From Axinella damicornis (Eukaryota; Porifera; Demospongiae; Axinellida; Axinellidae), in the NCBI GenBank assembly GCA_963931865.1, contig OZ007517.1, positions 10,932,899 through 10,996,898 of the forward strand: a stretch of DNA of 64,000 nucleotides. The letters run 5' to 3'. Made by a program: the position numbers and the translations under genes. Numbering within the stretch: position 1 is the first letter of the stretch; each line of letters starts with the position of its first letter. Below, one piece after another: positions 19,450 to 29,580 of the stretch. The notes under the pieces were generated by a model. The model ran no database searches. It was not told the DNA's origin and saw nothing but the letters and a program-made list of their open reading frames with translations.

Positions 19450-22400
19450 TCAGTAATCCCAGGGCGCCATCCCTCTGTAGGGAAAATCCCGTGGCATTCC
19501 CCCTCTGCATGAAACTCGGGCAGGGGCTTGAAGCGGTGATGTGGTACTTGCAGTACTAGTGTTCTGTGATCTTTGGTTGCCATGGTAACTTGCCCTGCTG
19601 TGTGGATACGTCCATGTGGAAGAGGGGTGGTCCCACCTCTCTCTGGGATGGTCCCAGTGGTGGTTGCCACGGTAATAAGAAGATGCGGGTGATGTCCTCT
19701 GTGGTGTTCTAGGGCTGGTATTCCTCTTCAGTGGGGGAGTGCTATACGGCTTATCCCACAATCTGAATTGGGGAACAGTTCACAACAGCAGTATCCATAC
19801 AGCATAGGATCCATACACACATTGTGTTCACACCTTCCCCGTGATGGTGGTGGAGGCTCCCTGCGCTCTGACGGCTGCTGGCTGCTCAGGATCGACTGAA
19901 CTGTCACATTCCTCTCATATCGCTCCAACATCCGTTCTATGGCCTGACGTGATACCCCATGGCTGTTCCGTCTAGGGGGGCAAGGGGAGATCGAGGCAAA
20001 GCATTGACAGACGTCTTTTACACATGAACGGTAAGGAAATTAGGAAAATAGCCACGACATTTGAAGTGGTCTGGTTGAGCAGTGTTGGAGATGCAAGCAT
20101 TGCGTAATAAAGCATGAGCACCTAGCCTCATACCCAGGCCCCGACCGCACAACCGGGCAGGTGGGCCTGGGTACGAGGCTAGTGAGCACCCTACCGTTAT
20201 AGCGACGTAGTGCAAAGCAGGAATACAACTAGAGTGCATTCTTACCCCGCACGCCTTGTGCTGCGCCTCAGTGAATTGCCAATACTTGTGCGGTCAATGA
20301 TACCACGTGTGATTACAAAATGGGCGGAGCCAAGAAACCGATAATAGGAAATAGCTGATAAAGAACCGCCTTGACTTGTATCAGGTACAGAAATGTCCGA
20401 ATATTATAATTCAATAAAATGTCTGTAAATGCTTTAGCTAACATGATCAGAGTGGAGAACGTACGAATGAGGTCACCACAGCACTGTCATTACAACATAC
20501 AAGTGATGCAGACAGCTTTACCTTGCAAGCTCTCCTGCATTAAACTTCCATGGAGTCTCTGGCTCTGTTATCTTAACATCATAGTCAAACTCCAGCGCCT
20601 GGGGATAGAAAATGGACATGCATACTGACATGCTGAGGCTGGTCCAATGCGTGCAGCAGCCTCCCTCGAGGCCAAGGGTTGTTTGTCCAGCACACATATA
20701 CTGCTAGAGAGGATATGGGTCCGCCGCAACCAAGTTTCACAGCTTGTCTCATTGACTGCCCCCTCCCTTCTCTACAAAAACATTATTCCAAGTGAAATTC
20801 TGAACAGTGCTCACCATGGCCACATACGGCTTCATCTCCCATGCTGCCATGTTGGTGTTGTCAATAATGACAGGAGAGCACCCGCTCTGTAGGGCCTCAC
20901 GGGCTGTGGTGTGTGTGTGCATGTTAGGAGTGTTGGTGTTGTCAATAATGACAGGGGAGCACCCCCTCTGTAGGGCCTCACGGGCTGTGGTGTGTGTGCA
21001 TGTTAGGAGTGTTGGTGTTGTCAATAATGACAGGGGAGCACCCCTCTGTAGGGCCTCACGGGCTGTGGTGTATGTGTGCATGTTAGGAGTGTTGGTGTTG
21101 TCAATAATGACAGGGGAGCACCCCTCTGTAGGGCCTCACGGGCTGTGGTGTATGTGTGCATGTTAGGAGTGTTGGTGTTGTCAATAATGACAGGGGAGCA
21201 CCCCTCTGTAGGGCCTCACGGGCTGTGGTGTGTGTGTGCATGTTAGGCGGCAGTCCTGGTACCGCACATGACTTCAGATCAGAGGTTGAGCAAGAGCTCT
21301 AAGTAGCCATGCAGTGTGGGAGTTGAGTGCAAGAGTACTACCACAAGTACCTCTTTGCTTGTTTCTGCTGTGGTTCTCACCCAGCTTGGAGGGGTCAAAG
21401 GTGTACCTTGCAGAGACAAACAAGGTCAATCAATACCAGAGCATGCTCTAAATGAGCAGTCAGTAGATGCTTACTGTCCATTGACTGTGAAGAAATCATC
21501 AGTACTGCAAATGACACCTGTCGCACTGGCCAGCTTCCTTGTAGTGTGTGATGATTAGGTACATACATAGGTGGTGTGTGTGCATATGTAAACATATGGG
21601 TAACCTCAACCTCATGCTAGCATGCGTGACTGGACATTGCACCCAATGAATACATCTAGCTGCACTACACAGGAAGGATTGTACCTGGCCAAAGTGGATT
21701 TGCCGCTGCCTGGCAGACCTCGCAGAAGGAACAGCTGCTTGATCTCCACTGTGGTCTGCCCTTCACCTACTTCAGTAACTGCCTGCATGCCGTGCCTGGT
21801 CTCAGAGCACACCAATGGCCACTCACCCTGCTGCACTGGTAGCATGGCAGTGCTTGGTGATGCCAGCGGTTGTGCGGCACTGCTATCCAGGGAGAGTGTG
21901 TCTGGCATGGCTCTCTTAGACGGTTCCTGATGGAGGGAGGGGCTTGAGAGGGCACGTTGCTGCTGTGGTCCTGCGTAGTAGTAGTAGGGCTGTTGGTACT
22001 CTGTGTGGTAGGCTGGATGGAGGGAGCCAAGTCCACTCTGCTGGTAGGCTGGATGGAGGGAGCCGAAGGTACCACTCTGCTGGTAGGCACTCCCATGGCT
22101 GCTCCCCGTCAAGTTTGATGGTCTATCAGACTGTGTGGAAGCTTCGTGCCATGCAGTGCCACTGCTGGAGGGAGCTGGAGGTTGGGGGGCATCTGATGAC
22201 ATCTCCAGCAACCTCTCGATGGCAGTATCAGCTGGTGGACATGACAGATGCATCATGGTGAACGGCCATGGAAGAACTGTACCTGACAGATCTCCATCAC
22301 TAGTAGCATGTACCGGAGAAGGCAATCCCAACAGCAGGGTAACCCTGACAACTGGAAGTACTTAATTCCCACAAGAAAAGTTTCAGGGATCTTCCGTGGC

Positions 22401-23785
22401 ACAACAGGGTACTCTGACTGTCCACCATGCAGAGCCCCCACTTCAGTTGCTGATTACCTTCCGAATCTAACTATGTTGCTATGATTGGATGATGAGGAGA
22501 ACGCAATTTGAAACCAAGAAGGTTTGTCTTGCTCTAGGTATCCCAATTCGTAGTAGGAGTATTCAACGTCAACCAGCGTCAATCTCACCTTTCTGTCGTA
22601 CCAGTGGTGATGTACTGCTAGCTGCTAGGACTAGTAATATACGTGGCGGACTCTCCACTCCAATTTCTTTTGTGCCGACTTCAGGCAAAGTCAGATGCCA
22701 ATCATAGGGTTGTGTTAACCCTTTAAGCCCTATTGACGCATAAATGCGTCATTTAGACCCTATGCACATGTAGGGCTTCTCATCAGTCCAAAAAGAGACC
22801 AAAAAGGCTTCCGAGGGCCTAGGGACGACTTTCAGGCCTGTCGTGGGCATCTTTTGATTTTAATGAGATTCATTGACCCGAGAATTTTTGATTCTAATGA
22901 TATTCATAGACCCCACCCAGGGCCTCAAGAAAACCTGCAAATTGGTGGTGTAAGGTGTGCCATCAGTCAGATCTGGCCCAAGTTTAGGGAAATGCTGGGC
23001 GAAAATCCGGCTGACATCCACCTTTGACCTCCGATTGCTGGGCTTGTGGGGGGTCATGAATATCATTAACGGTATTGCCAGAGAGGTCTCTCCATGTGTG
23101 CGGGCCCCACCAAGTTTGGCCGCTGAGGAGCGAATGCTGTGGGAGAGGAGTACCTACGAAAGTGGTGTGCGCTGAATGCATGAAAATGTGTTGTCTTGGT
23201 GGGAAGAATTCGGTGGTTAAAGGGTTAACTAGGCAGTGCTTGATAGAACTGACCATCCCCAAACTGGGAGGCGAAGAGCTGCCATTGAATGCAGTACATC
23301 CATTGCCGCCAGTGGATGTGAAATTCAGGCTGTTAGAAATTCATTTGTGCCTGCATCGTGAAGTTACCTATGGGACAATATTACTCTTCTATGTTGCTGG
23401 ATAGAGCAATCATGCATCCATCCTTGTGCTAAGCACATTTAACTCTGTAGATATCGGACAAAGATGCTTGTATATAATCCTGAAACTACCAAATTGCTCG
23501 TCTTGCTCTGATATTGGCAACACCAGAACAAGACGTGAAAAGTGAGAAAATGCAGGCACTTCCCACTCGGGTACTCTGTGTCCACCGGTGAACTACAAGC
23601 AGTACCCTATATACTTAGCTAAACAGATCACAGTGGTACTAGCGAGCAAAATCATTTCAATGGCACATAAATCTGACTCTCTGACCGTCATTCTTGCTCT
23701 CTGTTAGCACCGCAGCAATCACCTCCGTGTCCATGGATGGAAACATCGCCTTAAGGTCATCTTTCAAGCTCTGGAAGTCAGCCAT
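19450..23785 (-). CDS. N4BP2: N4BP2-like N-terminal half: CUE domain and P-loop kinase
   Basis: Model: complement(19450..19762, 19834..19971, 20522..20598, 20815..20903, 21381..21406, 21475..21537, 21685..22231, 23686..23785), 450 residues, phases continuous. Exon 1 plus 2 give a CUE domain ([20 protein letters not shown] ... [13 protein letters not shown]), which binds ubiquitin. Exon 2 ends with Walker [16 protein letters not shown] (~200-215). Then follow [46 protein letters not shown] and [19 protein letters not shown], the order of the N4BP2 5'-polynucleotide-kinase-like domain. About ten residues expected after YTFDPSKLG (the EAH-WNQ segment) were not found; that spot is occupied by a tandem array of the next exon. 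The last exon is Arg/Tyr-rich and ends in TGA 19452-19450 with no convincing donor before it. Confidence 0.9.
20123..20181. mobile_element. Palindromic MITE with 8-bp target duplication
   Basis: Arms TAGCCTCATACCCAGGCC and GGCCTGGGTACGAGGCTA; TGAGCACC flanks on both sides (20115-20122 and 20183-20190). Confidence 0.85.
20851..21247 (-). repeat. ~80-bp x 5 array of a duplicated kinase exon
   Basis: Each unit (period 79-81) holds on the minus strand the 3' splice site ACACCACAG and coding for [16 protein letters not shown]. Only the unit nearest the gene's 3' side continues into the real exon with a donor. The other units lack a donor, and three have lost one base. Confidence 0.9.
22232..23685. 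other. N4BP2-like intron 1
   Basis: No exon was recognised inside it. A piggyBac-type MITE fills 22719-23224; the rest shows nothing notable. Confidence 0.6.
22719..23224. mobile_element. Non-autonomous piggyBac-like element in TTAA
   Basis: TTAA at 22715-22718 and 23225-23228 flanks an element that starts CCCTTTAAGCC and ends GGTTAAAGGG, the piggyBac pattern. A subterminal palindrome GACGCATAAATGCGTC lies near the left end (22735-22750). No transposase frame is present in 506 bp. Confidence 0.8.
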
Positions 23786-23928
23786 TTCCACAGTATATAC
23801 GCCCTTTTTACTTAATTATGGCGGTGTTCCAGTCCGCGTTCCGTTTCTGAATAAATCGAAATTAATTAAGGAGTCGAGGTCGATCCCACTTACTTGTACT
23901 CATCACATGACGTGCCTGCAAGTGCGCT
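23786..23928. promoter_or_regulatory. Divergent promoter region, N4BP2-like / ABCD3
   Basis: Only 143 bp separate the two start codons, which point away from each other. Both 5' UTRs and any core promoter must lie here or in the first exons. Confidence 0.6.
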
Positions 23929-26900
23929 ATGGCGGTTCTTTCCAAGCTGCTGGGAGCTGCGACTGGTCTGAGGGCAGTGGGCGCAACGGCCTCAGTGGGC
24001 GTCGTGTTGTTACTGTACTTCGCCAGGGCTAGAAGTAGAAGGAGGTGAGTGGGTTAATTGGAGGGTAGTAGGAGTCTTAGTGTATACTTGTAACCCGCTA
24101 CCTCTGTTTTTTTTTTGGACACAGGAGATCCGAAGCTATGTATCTGGTTGCAAGGGTGTGTCCCCTCCCTCCCTCCCTCCCTCCCTCCCTCCCTCCCTCC
24201 CTCCCTCCCTCCCTCCCTCCCTCCCTCCCTCCCTCCCTCCCTCCCTCCCTCCCTCCCTCCCTCCCTCCCTCCCTCCCTCCCTCCCTCCCTCCCTCCCTCC
24301 CTCCCTCCCTCCCTCCCTCCCTCCCTCCCTCCCTCCCCCCCCTCCCTCCCCCCCCCTCCCTCCCCTCCCTCCCTCCCTCCCTCCCTCCCTCCCTCCCTCC
24401 CTCCCTCCCTCCCTCCCTCCCTCCCTCCCCCCCCTCCCTCCCTCCCTCCCTCCCTCCCTCCCTCCCTCCCTCCCCCCCCTCCCTCCCTCCCTCCCTCCCC
24501 CCCCTCCCTCCCTCCCTCCCTCCCTCCCTCCCTCCCTCCCTCCCTCCCTCCCTCCCTCCCATCTTGCTGTTCAAGAAGTGAACGTCATCTTAATATCTCT
24601 GACAGGATGTGCCTGCTGCTGCTAAGAAGAAGGACAGGGCTGCTGTGGACATGGTGTTCTTTGGGTAGGCCCATAGTCTCACATTGCCTCGGTCCTAGGC
24701 TCTCTCCTCAAAACCGGGGGGAGAGCCTGGGAATGAGGGTAAGTCTCACAGGCCAGGCGTGCGAGGTGTGATGCATGACCTGATGCTCCACTGCTGACTC
24801 GTCTGTGATACACCCTAACACCCACACCAACACTCCACATTTGACCTGCAGGCAACTCTGCAAGTTGCTCAGAATTTTGGTACCTGGAGTGCTTACACCT
24901 GAGGTGGGCAGTATTCACTTACTGTGTACGGGTGCATGTGGTTGTATACACCATGTGACTTTACTGTATGCTGTGTCAGTGTGCTAATGTGCAGGTGTGC
25001 TAGTTTGCTAGTGTGCAGGTGGGCTAGTGTGCTGCTGTGTAGGTGTGCTAGTGTGCTGCTGTGTAGGTGTGCTAGTGTGCTGCTGTGTAGGTGTGCTAGT
25101 GTGCTGCTGTGTAGGTGTGCTAGTGTGCTGCTGTGTAGGTGGGCTAGTGTGCTGCTGTGCAGGTGTGCTAGTGTGCAGGTGGGCTAGTGTGCTGCTGTGC
25201 AGGTGTGCTAGTGTGCTGCTGTGTAGGTGTGCTGCTGTGCAGGTGGGCTAGTGTGCTGCTGTGTAGGTGTGCTAGTGTGCTGCTGTGCAGGTGTGCTAGT
25301 GTGCTGCTGTGTAGGTGTGCTAGTACATGTGCTGCTGTGCAGGTGTGCTAGTGTGCGGGTGTGCTAGTGTGCTGATGTGTAGGTGGGCTAGTGTGCTGCT
25401 GTGTAGGTGGGCTAGTGTGCTGCTGTGTAGGTGTGCTAGTTTGCTGCTGTGCAGGTGGGCTAGTGTGCTGCTGTGCAGGTGTGCTAGTTTGCTGCTGTGC
25501 AGGTGTGCTGCTGTGTAGGTGTGCTAGTGTGCTGCTGTGTAGGTGTGCTAGTGTGCTGCTGTGTAGGCGTGCTAGTGTGCTGCTGTGCAGGTGTGCAGGT
25601 GTGCTAGTGTGCAGGTGTGCTAGTGTGCTGCTGTGCAGGTGTGCTAGTGTGCAGGTGTTCTAGTTTGCTGCTGTGCAGGTGTGCTAGTGTGCTAGTTTGC
25701 TGGTAAATGTGCTGCTGTGCATGTGTGCTAGTGTGCTAATGTGCAGGTATGGTAGTGTGCTGCTGTGCATGTGTGCTAGTGTGCTGTTGTGCAGGCGGGG
25801 TACCTCCTCCTTGTGGCGTTGATGCTGGTCCTGAGGACGTACGCTGATGTCTGGATGATACAGAATGGGACTTCCATAGAGGGGTGAGCTTGCTGGATGG
25901 AGTATTCTGGTGACAGAATGAGTGTGTTTGCCTTGGCTCCGCAGGGCTATCATTGGTCGCAATATGACTGACTTTAAGCACAACCTCATGAAGTTCATCT
26001 TTGCCATGCCTATGGTGGGTACCATGTGTTGTTGTGTAGACAACACTTCGTGTATTCACAGCAACCCTCCCTCTCCATCGTATGCATGTGCGTTGGCACA
26101 CATTCACAGATATCCATGGTCAACAACTTCCTCAAGGTAGGGGAACATTGCATTAGCTCAATCTCCTACATAGTGATTTACTGACCTTTGTCCCTACAGC
26201 TAGGCCTGAGTGAGCTCAAACTGAGATTCAGGGCCCGTCTATCCACCCACCTCTATAGCAGATATATGCAGTGAGGAGGAGTGTGTGTGTGTGTGTGTGT
26301 GTGCGTGTGTGCGTGTGTGTGCGTGATAGTCGGGAAGAATGCACTACACGTAACTGCTGTTAGTGCTGAGGACTCCAGCATGAGCTGGCTGCTCGGGACT
26401 CTACCGAGTGTGTTTTACTGCTGGTGTTGTGGTAGCGTGTGGTCAGTGGTGCTTGTTGCCTTGCAGAGGGTTTACGTTCTACAAAATGGCCAACCTGGAC
26501 AACAGGATCAGCAACGCTGACCACCTTCTGACCCAGGTGGGCCTGTATACTAACTGTTACACCTGAAAGGTTGATCTTGTCAGGCACAGTGCATGTACAT
26601 GTATACAACAGTACAAGATTACCGTTCATGGAGAGGTTGTTCAAGATTACCGTTCATGGAGAGGTTGTGTTTACTGCTGGATTATAATGTATCCCATCTT
26701 CCTCACTGGTAGGATGTACACAAATTTTGTGATACATTAGGTGAACTCTACTCCAACATCAGCAAGGTAAACCCCTTCTTCCCTCCCCCCCTCCTTCCCT
26801 CCCTCCCTCCCTCCTTAGCTCCCTCCCTCCGTCCCTCACTCTCTCACTCCCTCCCTCCCCCTCACTCCTCCCTTCCTCCCTCCTCCCTTCCTCCCTCCGT

Positions 26901-29544
26901 CCCTCCCTCCCTCCCTCCCCTCCCTCTCCTTACCTCTCCTTACCTCTCCTTCCTTCTTCCATGTAGCCGATTTTGGACATATGCCTTTACGTACACAGGC
27001 TGACTGGCAGCATTGGAGCACTGGTACACTACTGTAGTTGTGTGTGTGTGTGTTGCTGTGTTGGAGCACTGGTACACTACTGTAGTTGTGTGTGTGTGTG
27101 TTGCTGTGTTGGAGCACTGGTACACTACTGTAGTTGTGTGTGTGTGTGTTGCTGTATTGGAGCACTGGTACACTACTGTAGTTGTGTGTGTGTGTGTTGC
27201 TGTGTTGTCAGAGCATGTGTGCTGTCTGCAGGGTCCTACCACCATGTTGGTATACCTCGCCATATCCGGACTGATCTTAACAAGGTTAGTGATCTCACTT
27301 ACATGTATGCTGGTGTGTATGTGTGCTAGTATCCTGGTGCGTGTGTGCTAGTATCCTGGTGTGTGTGTGCTAGTATCCTGATGTGGGTGTGCTAGTATCC
27401 TGGTGTGTGTATGTCTCAGGCTGAGGTCTCCGGTTGGCTCCATGACAGCAAAGGAACAGCACCTGGAGGGGCAGCTGCGCTTTGTCCACTCCAGGATCAT
27501 AACTAACAGGTGTGCTTGGCATGGTGAGGTGTTCAGTTGAGTCACAGCTGCCCCCAACTCCCTGCATTCACAATCTCTCCTGCAGTGAAGAGATCTCTTT
27601 CTACCAGGGCAGTACTAGGGAGAGGCTTACTGTCAAACAGACGTTTGATCGGCTGGTGTGTACACGTTCGTGCTTGTGTCACTGAGCAATACCTGGGATT
27701 GTGAATGGTGTCAAACCGGCTCCAGTGCACTGTGTGTTGTACATTTGTACAGGTTGACCATCTGAGGTCCTACATCGCATTCCAGTTCTCAATGGGCTTC
27801 ATCGACACACTCATTGCCAAATGTGAGTGATGCAATTCTGCAGTAGTTGTACAGTGGAGTACTGTACAGTGGAGTACTGTACAGTGGAGTACTGTACAGT
27901 GGAGTACTGTACAGTGGAGTACTGTACAGTGGAGTACTGTACAGTGGAGTACTGTACAGTGGAGTACTGTACAGTGGAGTACTGTACAGTGGAGTACTGT
28001 ACAGTGGAGTACTGTACAGTGGAGTACTGTACAGTGGAGTACTGTACAGTGGAGTACTGTACAGTGGAGTACTGTACAGTGGAGTACTGTACAGTGGAGT
28101 ACTGTACAGTGGAGTACTGTGCGTTGATTATGCATGTGATCAGGCCCACGCGCCACTTTTGGTTGCACGAAAGAATGCCTCTGTCACAAAGGAAGTTGCT
28201 ACTACCTAGTGTTTATTAATGTTAAGCATGAAAGGATGCAAGCAGTTATTGTGCAATGGTCACAGTGATTATTGCGTGACCCTAGTGTCTTAAGTGTGCA
28301 TCTACTATGTGCATGGCTAGCTTCTAGGTGTACAGCTTTTCCTTGCATCCAGACATTGCCACAGTGATGGGCTACCTGTCCGTCAGCCGTCCCTTCTTGG
28401 ATCTGGCCCACCCGAGACACATGCACAGTAGCCACAGTGAGATCATGCAGGTCAGTTGGGGTGTGGTCGTTGCCTGGTCATGGCTCCCTCGCTAGGGACC
28501 TCTTGTACTGGTACTGCACATCCTCGTTACTCCCGTGCAGGACTACTACCGGAGCGGCCGCATGCTGGTGAGAATGGCTGAGGCCATTGGCCGACTGGTG
28601 CTGTCTGGCAGGGAGATGACAAGACTGGCCGGGTGGGTACCCCTGTCCCCTCCCAGCACACACGTGCACGCATGCACAATACACACACACACACACACAC
28701 ACATGCACATACACTGACACACCTACCCTCCTCTCCCGTTAGATACACAGCACGAGTGTCGGAACTGATGGTGGTTCTGCGTGATATGGAGCGAGGTGTG
28801 TATGAGAGGACTATGGTCAGTGGTGGGACTGTTGAGACAGCGGAGGATGGTGAGTGGGTGTGAGGTGCATGTGCTGGAACTTGGTAGTGTAACCACGTGG
28901 ATAGCCTCCCAAGCTACCAGTCTCTCTCTGTCTCTCCTTCCTCCCAGACCACTGTCCGTCAGTGCCGCTGGTACCTGGGTGTGGGGAGGTCATCGAAGCT
29001 GACCACCTTATCAGGTGTGTGTGGATCCAGTGTGTGTGCAGTGTATGTGCTGGGGTGGGTGGTTGGTGTGTGATCTGTCTTAGTGTATGGATTTGTGTGA
29101 TCTGCGTGTGTAGGCCTAGTGTGTAGTGTGCATGTTCTTCCTACAGATTTGATAACGTGCCTCTGGTGACTCCCAATGGTGATGTGCTGGTGCGTGACCT
29201 CACTTTTGAGGTGAAGTCAGGAATGAACGTGCTAGTATGTGGACCGAACGGCTGTGGCAAGAGCTCCCTCTTCCGAATACTAGGGGAGGTGAGTGTCTTG
29301 TGTGATGGTATCCTAGCTTTCACTGATGAGACATGACTATTCCCAATGGAGCACTTGAGCATGCATCCCAAACTTTCCAATGCAGTCTTTGTGCAGTGCA
29401 TGGTCGATGTGGACGTACAGAAATTCTGGAATGAAAAATTAATGAATCATATACATCAGGAGCCCTGTATACATGTACACATAATGTTCCTTGGCCGAGC
29501 ACCTTAGCGTGAGGCAACTAATTGTGCAGTGTAGTCACGTCGCG

Positions 29545-29580
<36 letters not shown>

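Noticed and set aside
24157..24559. Pro-Ser-Leu and Gly-Arg-Glu rich frames
   Set aside because: Translations of (CCCT)n inside ABCD3 intron 2.
27811..28219. Tyr-Ser-Thr-Val-Gln type frames of >100 codons
   Set aside because: 15-bp repeat in ABCD3 intron 15; period divisible by three keeps frames open by chance.
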